NCBI GenBank assembly: GCA_028532985.1
Contig: JANCIK010000011.1
Span: 1,240,001-1,304,000 of the forward strand
Origin: Stropharia rugosoannulata
Lineage: Eukaryota; Basidiomycota; Agaricomycetes; Agaricales; Strophariaceae
Length of the DNA stretch: 64,000 bases
Reading direction: 5' to 3'
Shown here: piece after piece, positions 1 through 14,812 of the stretch
Layout of the letters: each line of letters begins with the position of its first letter
How positions within the stretch are numbered: position 1 is the stretch's first letter
Translations under genes and position numbers: made by a program
Notes under the pieces: model-generated
Told to the model about the DNA's origin: nothing
The model's input: only the letters and a program-made list of their open reading frames with translations
Databases searched by the model: none

Positions 1-612
1 CAGGGTTCGGCGCGCTCAGTAGCGCCTGTACGGAAAGCAGCACGGTCCTGATCTGCAGGGCAGGCGACCACTTGTCCTTGAGAATGTCCAGGCATATCCG
101 TCCAAGTTTATCTACGCTATCATGAGATGTTATTGAATGGCGAATTGCATGTGAATTGCGCACCGATATTGGGATGGTATATCTTCGTTAGGAATCGCAC
201 CTTTGGAGGCGCCATCGGGTATTCTTCAGGCAGAAAGAGTTCGAGCTTAAACTTTCCATCTGCGTAAGTATGTATGAGCGCTGATACTAGCATGTGTGCA
301 GAGATCAAGACAAAGACTGACTGGCAAATGGACTGCCTCCAGGACCCTCGATTATGACATCAAAGTAGCGCAGATTATCTTCATGAGGTAGGGCTGAAAT
401 ACCGGGGGCGGGGTCTGCAACGAGCCTTTCTGTTTCCTGTAGTCAAACGCATCAATTACAGAACGGAGGAAAACAAATCGGCGATGTAATAGCGGTAGCG
501 GATTGTTCGCCAAGGCACCTTACCTTGATAATTCGCTACAATCCGATAAGCTACTGTCAGTAACGCACAATTACTGGATCGAGGATGATTTACATACCTT
601 TGGGAGGGCCAT
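1..612 (-). CDS. ubc13: Ubiquitin-conjugating enzyme E2, Ubc13 type (3' end outside window)
   Basis: The exons are complement(598-612, 524-535, 322-436, 164-259, 1-111). All junctions are GT..AG and keep phase. The reading starts M-A-L-P-K, continues R-I-I-K-E-T-E-R-L, contains [17 protein letters not shown] and [18 protein letters not shown], and leaves the window in LLSAPNP. The catalytic cysteine is about residue 86, in GRICLDI. Ubc13 normally pairs with a Uev/Mms2 subunit to build K63-linked ubiquitin chains in post-replication DNA repair, acting in nucleus and cytosol. The near-identity to the Ubc13 core, including the LPEEYPM segment, separates it from other E2s. About the last 40 residues should lie beyond base 1. 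Odd point: coding exon 1 is 15 nt and exon 2 only 12 nt. Confidence 0.93.
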
Positions 613-1085
613 ATCCAGAGAATATTGAATAACGAGCAAGAAAAGAAAGGAATACAAGCCGGGATATAGTATTTCAAAAGAAGGAAGCGGTGGTATAGCA
701 GATTAGACTCGCCGTGACTCCTGGAAATCAATGGATGAGTCAGCATTACATGAGTGAAATTGATAGTCAGCATAGCGGAGAGTGAAATAATTACCTGAGT
801 CTCCGAACGAGCGCCTATTTCACCTCCGTGAGCCATATAATTTATCCCCGTTATCGTGTAAACTGAAAAGGTGGACTTTGACAGATTTGGGTCCCATTTT
901 TTGTGTTGGAAGTATAACTCTAATGCATGGTTTACGTTGGGTTTACGTGGAATACAATGTATATTGTACATGTGACGGCCGTCGGCATGCAAGTCGACTG
1001 CGCAGACAAGCAAAAACAAATTCAATATCAAGTTCGCCCAAGTCAGCGGTTATCCACTACTACGGCCACACTCCTATCCGACGTG
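613..1085. other. Divergent intergenic region, ubc13 / bem46-like
   Basis: About 470 bp separate the two start codons, which point away from each other, so this stretch should hold both promoters. Open frames here on both strands have no family resemblance. No clear TATA box is seen. Confidence 0.5.
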
Positions 1086-2540
1086 ATGTCAGGTTTCTTC
1101 CCGTCGCTCGAGACCTTTGCGAAGGTATGTTTGTACTTCCAAACATAATCTTTAGCTTACACATCCTCGTACGCCCTTTCTTGGATAGGGCACACTCGCC
1201 ACCGCAGCCACATTGTCGACCCTCGGTGCGTTTCAAATTATCCACTGTTGACTTCTTGGTCTTGACCAATATTGACTTACATGATGCTCTGAAGGCATTG
1301 GTCTGGTCTACTATGGGCAAAACTATCTTATTTACCCTTCTGCATTCCCACCTGGCTCGCGTATTGGTGCGTAGACTGTGTCCAAACGGCGATTGAACCT
1401 CCCTTACTCGTTTTAGATGTTGCTGCGCCTTCCGACTTTGACATATCATACGAGAACCTCGAGCTGAAAACGCCAGACAACATCGTCCTTAGATGCTACC
1501 TTCTCCTACAAAAGAAGGAACTCGGTCACGGGGAGGCGTTCATAGATATACCCGCAGACATATCGGAGGATGAGGTGCGTATTTAGCTCCCTCTTATATG
1601 CCAATGAAACTAAACATATGCCTACAGTTCATCGCAAGCAGACCTACTGTCATCATGTTCCACGGCAATGGCGGGAACCTAGGTCACCGTATACCCCTTG
1701 CCAACATTTTCCTCAAACGAATGCGATGCAACGTCCTCATGATGTGCTACAGAGGATATGGCCATTCGGAAGGCTCTCCTTCTGAAAAGGGTGGGTTGTT
1801 GTTTATCCCAGTATCTCGACATTTCCCGATTGCTGTTTAGGTCTGCGAATAGACGCTCAGACTGGTCTGGACTACCTCATCACGCACCCTCTCTTGAAAC
1901 AAACAAAAATAGTACGTGTTATTGGAACATATATTACGACCACGTATGTTGAATCTGCCCAAGATCGTCTACGGCCAGTCGATTGGGGGTGCCGTTTCCA
2001 TTGACCTAGCCAGCCGGAATCCTTCAAAGATATCCGCCCTCATCTTAGAAAACACCTTCACTTCGCTCCCCAGCCTTGTCCCCCATGCCATGCCCGTCTT
2101 AGGCCCATTCTCTTTCCTCTGCCATCAAAAATGGGACTCGGCATCGAAAATCCCCCTTATTCCCGCGACCACGCCAATCCTAATGCTGAGTGGTGCTCGC
2201 GACGAGCTCGTACCAAGAGAGCACATGCGTGCGCTCTGGGAAGCTGTAGCTCGGCGGGGAGAGAAGAAGACACCAGGTGGGAAAGAATACAAAGTGGGCT
2301 TGGAGCGCGCAAAGTATATGGAATTTGCGAATGGAGGACATAGTGCGTGCATCATCTCTTTCTCTTTTGTCTTGTCATTGCGAAGTAATGCCAACACCTG
2401 CTTCCTTTTTAGATGATACATGCACGCAGCCCGGATACTGGAGCGCAGTCAGCGACTTTATTAATAGCCTTTCCCCGCCCTCAGAGAAAAACAAGAGCAG
2501 AAGGGCATCGTCTTCGCCCATGAAGCCCTTGTTGGACTGA
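1086..2540 (+). CDS. bem46: Bem46-like alpha/beta hydrolase, membrane anchored
   Basis: Eight exons keep phase: 1086-1124, 1189-1225, 1295-1366, 1417-1574, 1628-1790, 1841-1911, 1964-2342, 2413-2540, giving 348 residues. An N-terminal hydrophobic helix (about residues 14-35) is followed by YGQNYLIYPSAFPPGSR, a typical entry to the Bem46/ABHD13 family. The hydrolase core shows HGNGGN (114-119, oxyanion region), GQSIGG with nucleophile Ser186, an Asp at about 260 in GARDELVP, and a His at about 306 in NGGH. The family acts at the ER or plasma membrane; in filamentous fungi it is linked to polarity and spore germination, but the substrate is unknown. The substrate here cannot be told from sequence. 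It is divergent from ubc13 and convergent with ARG5,6. Confidence 0.9.
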
Positions 2541-3115
2541 ATCGCTGCTCCCGGTCATTTTGTTCTCTAACTCTAGCACTGGCTATGCCTCGGTCTTTGC
2601 GTTTACGCGTTTAATTATTAACATTCGTCCCGCATTATAGATTGGAATCATCATTTTAATAGTCCTTGTACAATTGCTTTGTCTGTCCATCATCCTCAAC
2701 CACCACAGTTTTTGGACGGTTGTGTAAACTAGTCATCAAACATTTTTCGACTGTATTGTAGCTTATGGAACAACGGCGCAACTTCTTAAAACATTTTATC
2801 AGATGACAACATATACCGGACTTGCGTACTCAGGATTGAAGGGAATTGGACGCAAAAAGGTTTAGGCGAGGTGTTTATGAGCACATAGAATTTATTAAGG
2901 CAGATCAGCTACAAGCTGGAAAAATGAAGCAGTACCAAGGTAACCATAAATACAACCTTCTTTTGAGTTGCATTCGTAGATGGGATTGATAAATAGCAGT
3001 GTTTAAATAGACAAGAGACTGTTAGTACAAAGAGACCATATGTGTCTATCCACGAAGTCTGGTATAGTGCTGGATGTGTTGGCTTTTAGGAGTACTAGGA
3101 CTAGCATGATAGATT
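2541..3115. other. Convergent intergenic region
   Basis: About 575 bp lie between the stop codons of the bem46-like gene and ARG5,6. The stretch is AT-rich and has no credible frame; it presumably holds both 3' ends. Confidence 0.5.
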
Positions 3116-6115
<3,000 letters not shown>

Positions 6116-6735
6116 AGCAGGTGATGGTTAGTGGTAAAGTTGTGAAAGAGCCGTACTTGGCATTTTTCTGCCGGGGCGTGACTCCTTCTAAATTTATATC
6201 CGCTGTCCTCATGACGGCACACTTGAATCTGCTCCTGTATTCGGATTTCATATGGATGCACCGTTTTCGCTGTTGGATCGCCATAATCACACCATTATAA
6301 ACGCAAGGCCCAATAGAGGCCTCATTCTTCGCACCGTTCTATCTGACATACATTCCGAATGGCCTCCGAAATGGTCGATACATAGAAGCGATGCATTTCC
6401 CCCACCCTAGAAGTGTATGATACGCCTCACTCAAAAGATGAAACTGCCTGCTTGCAGCTTGGTTCTTACGCCGTAGGTTGAAGAGGGAGCTGACAGCTGA
6501 AGGATGCAGGTCTGGGGAGTGGTGCCACGTTACACTTGTACGTCGCCCCACTATTAACTTAAACTATAACTGGTGCTCAGCGCTCAGCACACGAGCTCAC
6601 TTTCACATCTATTAACAGTGCATGTTTGCCATTGATTACACACGCACAACTGCGCAGCACATGCTATTTATTACGCGGAAAAACTATCAGTAGAGGTCGT
6701 CTTCATACGACGGTTTCAAAAAAATGTTCAACCGA
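6116..6735. other. Intergenic region upstream of ARG5,6
   Basis: About 620 bp lie between the ARG5,6 start and the stop of the NACHT-like gene, both on the minus strand. It should carry the ARG5,6 promoter. No coding signal is recognised. Confidence 0.45.
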
Positions 6736-7889
6736 TTACTGCACGCGGTAAAATCGCCTCGCCCATACATTGCTTCGCTGCGTTTCACTGGCTATTTTCT
6801 CGTTTATCCATGCAGAAATTCCAATGCTGACCACTGGTGCACAAATGTAGGGCATACCAAAGCCCACGATGATACTGAATGGGAATGGTAAAAGAAATAT
6901 GCCGCTTAGGCTAATGAAAGCCACGCTTGAGACGAAGGCCCCTGTGAATGCCATAGTCTCAACAGCGCGCTGCAGAAGTTCTGGCATACAGAACTTTATG
7001 TCAAGGATTGGAAAGGCAAACGACCGTAGTCTCGACGCCCATGACTTGGGGTTTGAGATTCCCATCTTGTAAGTCGTCGTCGCATCCTCGGAGCCAGGGA
7101 TATTCTTGACTGCATCGACAACACGGCGGTACTCTATGCCGGTAATAACAGCCCTCACGTTAACCCCATCCCGATTCGAACGGCAAATGGCCTCCACAAA
7201 CTCGAAGACAAAGTCCTTGATGCTATTGCAGTGCAGGTTTTGGGCCGAATCGAGAAGTAGGACCACCGGATGATTTAGCACATGCTGGACTTGAAGAAGT
7301 GGACGAACAATTAGCTTCTCCAGCTGCTGCCTCACGTTCCTGTCGGGGAGATCTGGCTCGAGGTGCAGGGCGCCTAAAATCTCAATCTTGAGATCCTCGG
7401 GAGCGTTGGGGGACACCGCCAGCTGATAGGCGAGAGTGGGCACCAGACGGTTTTTGGCCTCGATAGGAAACGTGCGCAACAGTCGCTTGAGAAAAATGCC
7501 CGCGAAGATGACATTTCGATCTTGGCATGCCTTTGCTACGCCCTCGCCGCATTCTCTTATGTCTGAGGGACTGGTGCCGTGTACGAAGTGCACGATGCCA
7601 TTATTAGCATGATCTGTGGAGGCCGAAGTAATGTTGGAGAGAAGGTCGGTATTGAGCGTTGCCGTGGGCCTGGAGGTGAGGTCTATGGAGTCGTAGCTGA
7701 TTCCTGTTGCTGAATGCCCTTTTAATCTCTCGAGGACTGTACATTTGCCACATTAGAAAGTCTTCCAACGTTGAAATGCTTACAACACTACAGCTCACCA
7801 TCACCGAGTGCCTCTTGCCGGCCAGTGCTGTTGTCAATGAAATTGCAACCTTGAACTACGAAATTGGTGGCACGGTTGAAAACTTGCAT
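6736..7889 (-). CDS. Degenerate NACHT/STAND-like protein with C-terminal membrane segments
   Basis: Two exons, complement(7799-7889, 6736-7736), give 363 residues with a 62-nt GT..AG intron. The N-terminus (NFIDNSTGRQ) resembles the lead-in of mushroom NACHT proteins. KNRLVPTLAYQLA (about residues 130-142) matches the segment that follows the P-loop strand in that family, and VVLLLDSAQNL sits where Walker B should be. At the Walker A place the sequence is VHFVHGTSPSDIRECGEG, lacking GxxGxGK[ST], and Walker B lacks the usual acidic pair. From about residue 285 two long hydrophobic stretches (TGAFVSSVAFISLSGIFLL and a following one) predict membrane insertion. So ATP binding is doubtful. No WD, ankyrin or TPR repeats follow. 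It could be a decayed paralogue or a membrane pseudo-NTPase. Confidence 0.6.
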
Positions 7890-8810
7890 CGTGACGCTAG
7901 ACACTCAGCGTACTGTGGTAGGTATATGCTTCAGGTCTCCCTTCCTGGTTATACTGTATTATTATAAGGTGTGTTCATGCGTAAACTCCGCCGAGCTTGA
8001 ACTGAACTGTGCTGAAGTATTGTTAACCTTTTGGCACTGGCACCCTATTCTTGAAGCGCTGCGGCATGCACCTTTTCATTTCCGATGCTACTTACTTACA
8101 GTGACTGAATGGGTACAGCTATGAAATCAATAATACGTTCGGTCCTCGTTGTCGAAGTCTGCACAGCACCAAATGTATTTGATTGGAAGCGCCTAGAACA
8201 GCTCTTTTAATCAATCCGCTGTTCACAAATGCCCCCCTTGGTAGCTCCTGGACGCTCCGGGTGTGAAATACAGCCGGAACTGCAGTGCTCACTGCTATTC
8301 CTGAGTGGGGTTGAACTCTAACTACATCTTCCTGGTTTGTTCTAGTCCCTTCTAATGCTGTACTGTACTGTCCTTTCCTGATGACCAGCTTGTTCGTACT
8401 GCCTCTCGCTAGTGCGCTCCACATACATATGCTCGATGTCTATCTCAGCGCTTGATACAGCTCGTTTGTTACAGGTCAGAATTAAGCGCCTGGACATTTC
8501 GGGGGTTGTGGCTGTACCGTGTAATGGTGTTTGTGCCTAGGTTGCCTGTTGTCCACTAGTCCATTATCCATAATCCGACTGTTCGACATCTTTGTAACCT
8601 CTTCTCATCGGACCTGCATCAGACATGGACATTCTACAAAATATAGCAGTTGAGCAATAGCTGAGTTGGGCACCATAACTTCAAACCCAGATTCACCCCT
8701 TTTTGTTTGTTCGGGATCCGAAGGATGAGCCAAGGATGAACCTCATGGCTTCAGTTTGAGAACCATGTTCTTATTCGTCAGGTACACGCTCTGTTCTTGT
8801 GCCAAACTCC

Positions 8811-8823
8811 TTTTTTTTTTTTT
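8811..8823. repeat. Poly-T run
   Basis: Thirteen T in a row in non-coding DNA. Confidence 0.8.
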
Positions 8824-9285
8824 GCCACTGTTCGTGTACTGGAGCGAGTTGGAACCATGTCTTCGAGAAATCAAAAGAAAATAGATAAGGCCACGAAATC
8901 TCGTAATTGATAACGTTCAGCATACAGAGTTGTTGAATCGTTTAATCGCGGTGCGTCCAACCGCATCTTCCATTGTATTTTACAAGCACTGAACTCAAAT
9001 TGAACCTGCTCAATAACATGTTGCACCAATGTTGCACAGCCTCATCAGATGCTAGTGATCACACTTTATCAAGAAGTTCGCTTTCTTCAGAAAACGCTTA
9101 GAGATTTGGTCTTATCATTCGGCCTTCATGGGCAGGTCCCTGCACAATGTAAGTCCTGTCTTTCACAAACTAAATTGAAACGGTGATTTACGTGATAGAT
9201 GCATGATTCGGCCGCAAAGACGTGCCGAGAACTCTTTACATGTGTAGTTTCCAAGTCAGGATCCTGTTAGCGACGAGTCGAATTG

Positions 9286-9293
9286 TATAAAAG
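9286..9293 (+). promoter_or_regulatory. TATA box of glycosyltransferase gene
   Basis: TATAAAAG lies 39 bp before the ATG at 9332, so transcription would start very close to the start codon. Confidence 0.5.
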
Positions 9294-9331
9294 GGCACAA
9301 GAAGTACCAGTGCTCGTTGCTATACTATACC

Positions 9332-11511
9332 ATGGCTCCCCCTGAAAGCAAGCATATTCTTTTTGCTCCATATCCAGTGGCCTGGGGTAATGCCTTGCAA
9401 ATACTCAAACTTTGAACTTTTCCCTTATCATTTCCGCATTTCCCTGTCAGGCCACATTCGCCCGATGCTTGCGCTGGCCGTCCGGCTCGTGCTTGAGAGG
9501 CCAGACACTGTCGTTACTTTCGTGATTGCACCTGTCATGTTAGAAAGGGCCTTTTCAGATGTGGCTACCCAACTACCAGGCGCATCACTGGAAGAAGTCC
9601 GCAGCCGTCTTCGGTAAATATCTCATGTTCATGAATCGTCCAAGACAAGTACTAATTTAACGGCGTTACTTCAGTGTCATGTCCCCAGTTTCTCTGGAGG
9701 GTATCTCGATCGATGGAGCAGAAGCCATCTTCGGTCTGATGGGGCTTGTTATCGGGGCATATCCAACCTTGTACCAGACCCTGCTCGAAAGGAAACCAAT
9801 CACATGTGAAATGACAAAAACAGTTTTCGAAGTCGTTTCGCCTCCTTCGTTGCTTATTGCAGACGTAAGTCTTCTTTTTTATTATTCGTCTAGTATGGTC
9901 AATCCAATGCGTTCTTGGGATCATTGTCTCTAGTTCTTTGCGCTTAGTCAAGTGCTCGTTACGCGCGCAGCAACTGGGAACAAAGTGCCCATACTTATGT
10001 TTATCGCGTCTTCCGCTGCTGCTACTACCAAATACAACGGTCCTGAAGAATTCGGTGGATATGGAGATTTGGGCGCTAAAATCGACGCTGAGGCCGCCAA
10101 GACAGGACGACCCGCAGCAGAAGTAGGCGATGAGGTGTGCATCGAAATTTTTGTCAAGTGGTTCTAGATATTTAAAGGGTATAGCTTCTTCAACGTTTTA
10201 CAGGAGAAGTAATTAACATGAGTGGTCTTCCACCCATGCACGATTACGAGTTCTTCCCTCAAGAGGTTAGTGATAAATGTCAAATAAATGTTCTGAGACT
10301 TAAGTTTGTCCTTCCTTGCTGATAATTTGATTAATAGCTTCCTTTCAAGATCTCACTCTCTGACCAACTGAAACTATCGCGCCCGTAAGAATCGTTAAAG
10401 TTGCAGCTATAAATTTGAAAGACTGACTTGGCTTTAGAACTCTGAAGCAATGTGATGGGCTACTTGTCACTACCTTTGAGAAATGGGAAAGCGCTGGTTC
10501 ATTTCAGGTTTTGAAGTCCTGGTTGGCTGATTGGGGGAAGGACATCTACGGCCTCGGACCTCTTCTTCCACTCGACTACAGCAGTGGTTCAGTGAGTAGC
10601 AGAGGTGCAGCCGACGTCGAGGAGTTTTTACAGCGCAATCTTGAGAAATATGGCAAAAAGTCTGTCCTCTTCGTAAGTCATCAAATCTAATATAATGGTT
10701 GCGATTTGAACTAAAACATGTTTCTTCTCAGATATCCTTCGGAACAATCTTCTGGCCCACCAAACCAGAGTATATTGAAGAGCTGATTGACGCTCTATCA
10801 GAGAAAGATATTCCTTTCGTAAGCAACGAATCTCCTTCTTGATTTATCTTTCGTTGAATTTAACCTATTCAGCTGTTCTGCACCGCATCTCCCTTTGCAT
10901 ATATTTCCGAGGGCCTGACCAAAAAGGTCGAGGCTTCTGGAAACGGCCTTCTTACGAAGTGGGCGCCACAACAATACGTGCTGAACCACCCAGTAAGTAT
11001 ATAATCTTAATTATAATATGTGTGGCTGATACAACCTATTATGCTATAGGCCATTGGCTGGTTCCTTAGCCATGGAGGACACAATAGCATGGTTGAATCT
11101 CTTACAAGCGGTGTACCTATGTCAGTAAATCTGATACAATCACCACTTCGGTCACTTATAATATATCATAGGATATTCTGGCCATTCTCAGGTGACCAGC
11201 CCATTTCAAGTGCTATTGTTGAGCCCAAAGGGGCTTCCATCGAGCTCGTGGAAGTGCGTACTGGACCACACGCGACGAAACCTATACGTCGACTTGGGAG
11301 GGCGCCAAAGGGCACTCGGGAGGCAGTTGCTGAGGAAATACGAGGCGTACTCGACTCTCTCCGAGGAGAGAAGGGTTCGGAAATCGCACAAGCAGCTCAG
11401 AAGATCCAAAAGGACTTTAAACAGGCCTGGGAAGATGGAGGGGAAGGAAAGACCGCGTTCCACGCATTTTTGAATAAGTACTTGGACGGAATTGGTCGGG
11501 AGTCGGTATAA
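9332..11511 (+). CDS. UDP-glycosyltransferase, GT1 family (one junction unresolved)
   Basis: Exons: 9332-9386, 9451-9613, 9675-9864, 9934-about 10134, 10204-10265, 10338-10384, 10438-10672, 10732-10818, 10873-10992, 11050-11120, 11172-11511; about 520 residues. The N-terminus HILFAPYPVAWGHIRPMLAL is the acceptor-side loop of GT1 enzymes. The sugar-nucleotide signature is split over exons: LTKWAPQQYVLNHP, then GWFLSHGGHNSMVESL, then FWPFSGDQP with the terminal Asp-Gln pair. These enzymes move a sugar from a UDP-sugar to sterols, lipids or small molecules; the acceptor here is unknown. Every junction keeps phase except 10134/10204: the obvious GT donor leaves phase 0 but the next exon needs phase 1. 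A GC donor at 10127 would repair it; otherwise the allele carries a frameshift. Confidence 0.83.
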
Positions 11512-12628
11512 ACTTTAAAATTGTCCAGGCTGTCGCGTAGCTTGTCAATGCTTGTGCATAGTAGGTATCTCAAATGTCTTGTCAAATAAAATTCTGTACT
11601 TCCCTCCCAATTGTGCTTTTCATATCAGGCTGATAAAAATGGGTGGTCTTGTAAAACGTTTATGAACAATGCCTCAGTCTCAGCCTCCCAACCGTGGGTA
11701 AGTGTCAGACACTCCGGAGCGAATGAGTCGCTTGAGTGACCATATTCTGTTAGAGCCTTTGCTATATTTAAGTTTTAGGCCGAAATGCCGGTTTTAGGCG
11801 TATGCTAGTCGTAAGCTGAGTTTATGAGTTAGTCGCGTGCCGGCTCACGGCATGCAATTCGACCCACTTCAAATCCACTGTTACTATTTGAAAGGTCTTA
11901 TGGCGATGGGAGCAGGTTTGGTATCATCCATAAGATTAAATGACACTTGCTGACATTGTCTATGCCTCACCTTGCTCGCGTTTATAAGCACAGCCCCTAT
12001 CTCGGCCTTCAGTGGCATCGTGTCAGATGTTACAGAGGTACATAGAAGTACTTATGAAGTTCATGTGTATTTTAATTGCGGCCAGGTCAGCTCTGAGCTC
12101 GTCTGACCATTTTCTGACCGTTAATACTTACATTACAATAATACTATTGCTTATTCATGTATTTTCATAAACCTCCTTTCCGGTATCGGCCTAGTAGGCA
12201 AGTGCCGATCCGTACGCTGTATAGAGTATAAATCATAAATGTCCATGAGGCAAATTTCGGCCGTCTCAAGTTCTCCAATGTACACTGTCACATCTGACTT
12301 GTATAAGTACTTTTGAATTCAAGTCAGAGCGTGTAAGGACTAAAAGTTGTTATGCTGTTAAGGGGCACTGCAGCTTTCATCTGCTCCGTATGTAGGGGAT
12401 GTAAAATATGACATGAACCAAATATGAACTTGTATCATTTTAGACCCTATCATGCTTGGTAGGTATGTACGTGGCGCCTACGGAGAGAAAAAACATGGAA
12501 ATCTTTAGTCTTCCCTATTGATAATCGGGATACAGTACGTAAAATTTCTTCAACACTGCTGTCATCCAATCCGTAAACCTCGTGTTCAACCAGCCGAGCT
12601 ACAAATGTACATAAACTAAGTGGTAATT
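11512..12628. other. Gene-poor interval
   Basis: About 1.1 kb between the glycosyltransferase and a 7TM gene. I see no coding signal and no repeat of note. Confidence 0.45.
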
Positions 12629-13753
12629 ATGTATGCGCATTGCACGGCGACCCTGACCTCGATCTTGCTTGCAAACGACGACGACCCCTGTCCCCCTTCA
12701 ATTGAAGCAACGAGCGAGCAGCGTACCATGCTCGAAGGGATCCCAACAAGAATATCCCTCGCGACGCTCACGCTGCCGACGGACATTGCGTATCTGTACC
12801 AGATGGAACTGTTGGGCACATTCTTGGGAGCCATTGCGTTTGGCATGATGACAGTGCTGCTGGTCAACGCGGTGCAGACTCTGCGAGGAGACTATTGCAT
12901 CTACCCCAAACAGATGCGAACTTACTTGCTATGCTATACAGTATTCATGTTTGTTGTCTCGTTATTTGCTACCGTGCAGCAGATTGCGTTTGTCATACGA
13001 CGTGCAGCATTGGAGCTTGCGATTGACGCGCCATTACTTGAAAGGCAGCCTCAATTGCAGCAGACATTCGCACTACCCTTTGCAGTCTGGGGCGCAGACG
13101 CTTTTTTGGTGCGCATCTCTCTACTTTTTACTCTCAGGTCTGCTTGAATATTTGACTAACCAAATTATAATTGTATCATGTATGCAGCTATGGCGATGCA
13201 AACTTGTTTATAAGGACGTCTCCAGAGTTTGGACTTGGTTGCTGGTAATCTTAATGTCCTTCATAACACTATCTTCTACGGGTGCGTAGTGATTAGCATA
13301 ATCATAGGGCACTAAACATTAAACCATAATGTTTCCAGGTTCTGGGATTACCTTTTTCCTGAACGAACAATTCGCCTCGACTAAGCTTTACAATTTCCCT
13401 ACTCTGTTTATTATTGGCAGTAGCGGGTTTAGCAACATCACTCTTCGATCCTGCATTGTTGGACGCATTCATCATCATCGCCAATATGCGCAACAAGCCA
13501 TGGGCGCACATTACACTTCAATATATACCAGGATAATAACTATGTGCATTGAAACTTGCTTTTTGACGTCGCTGTGCGGGTTCATATTCCTCGCTTTGTA
13601 TTTCTCGGGTAACCACCGACACGTTTTGGCATCTGTGGTTCCATTAACTCTCCTTCCACATATTTGCGTGAGTGCTCAAACACTACCGAGTTGGCAACAA
13701 TCATTGACTTGTAGCGTCGAGATAGTGCATCACACCCACTATACTCCTTGTGA
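12629..13753 (+). CDS. Fungal seven-transmembrane protein, function unknown
   Basis: Exons 12629-13108, 13188-13281, 13339-13667 and probably 13715-13753 keep phase. Seven hydrophobic segments can be counted: near LLGTFLGAIAFGMMTVLL, YLLCYTVFMFVVSLFATV, LPFAVWGADAFLLWRC, WTWLLVILMSFITLSS, the LYNFPTLFIIG stretch, ETCFLTSLCGFIFLALYF, and VVPLTLLPHIC. The W-G-A-D-x-F-L-L-W-R-C block at the third helix is typical of a large Agaricomycete 7TM family of unknown role, often proposed as receptor-like. The start may be 12629 or the better-context ATG at 12728. The last short exon is the weakest part: relatives run on beyond helix 7. Confidence 0.68.
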
Positions 13754-14812
13754 GGACAGCCCAGGGGCGCTGTATGACGGAACTTGCTGTATCCGGCCCA
13801 GTGTGCTCTAGCGACATGACTCAATCCGGCCATATACAAGGCAAGATGGAATTTAACTGTGGCCGCTATGGCGAACAATCAATAACAGAAGGGCCATTGT
13901 TTACACACGCTACACGCCCCAGTGGGAAGAGGCGAAGTATACTTGTGGAAGTACAGGCGGGATACGTTTCTTCCTCGGAGTTTTCGTCACACACTCACGT
14001 CGGCTGACCGTAATTATGCATTCGTACCGATATGGAAAAGACGATACCAAAAGCGGAGAATATCGCAATCAATCATTCGTTTAACCAACTTCGACTGTCT
14101 TTTGAATTACTAGCCACTAACATTTCTCACATTGCTCTGTGCTACAATATTCAATTTTTTTCTCCTATACTTTCAGGTGACTCCAATGCTAATACATACT
14201 TGATCTCTACATACATTTTCTCTTTAAACATCTGCACTATGCGCACTTTTTCCATATCATCGGCATTCAAACTACGGAAATAGGGTTAAATGGAATGTAA
14301 AATCATGTTGTAGATACTATGCTTAACGGTCGGTCTAGTTCTTGGAAGTTTCATTGCGTTATCCTTACGGTTTCATGGGACAGATATCATCAACGAAAGG
14401 CCACGGCAACCGCACTTCCTCCCTCGACGTTTCCTCGGCTAAAGGTGCAGTCCGATACCCTTCAGGCTTCAATTGAACTAATTTTATTAAACTCACTATC
14501 CCGTCGCTATCGCACGAGCTATCTCCGAGACAGAGAAGCAAAACATGATAACTCTAAGACTCAAATTCCAGAGGCCAAAAGTCATCAACGCAAACTTCGT
14601 GAAAGTAATTATAATTATTCAATTATCACTGGTACATACGTCGTACATAGGTGACACCTGTCTGGACACATGCTTTGTGATTGATTTATAGTAAATATTG
14701 CACCAACATTCTGTTAAATTCGGAAATGACGTGAAGTGCCAAAGTTCCAAGGTCCTGCAGCCAGAGTCATCCAGCATTTTTGATATAGCGTATGATAAGG
14801 TCGACATAGAAA
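13754..14812. other. Gene-poor interval
   Basis: About 1.06 kb between the 7TM stop and the stop of the next minus-strand gene. Open frames on the plus strand (around 13750-14290) lack family features and I leave them out. Confidence 0.4.

Larger units (their letters stand above)
7890..9331. other. Gene-poor interval, includes poly-T run
   Basis: About 1.4 kb without a credible gene. It contains a 13-nt T run at 8811-8823. The right end is the promoter of the glycosyltransferase gene. Confidence 0.5.

Noticed and set aside
456..1031. 191-codon minus-strand frame over the ubc13 5' end
   Set aside because: It overlaps the ubc13 microexons and introns in another frame and has no domain or sensible composition.
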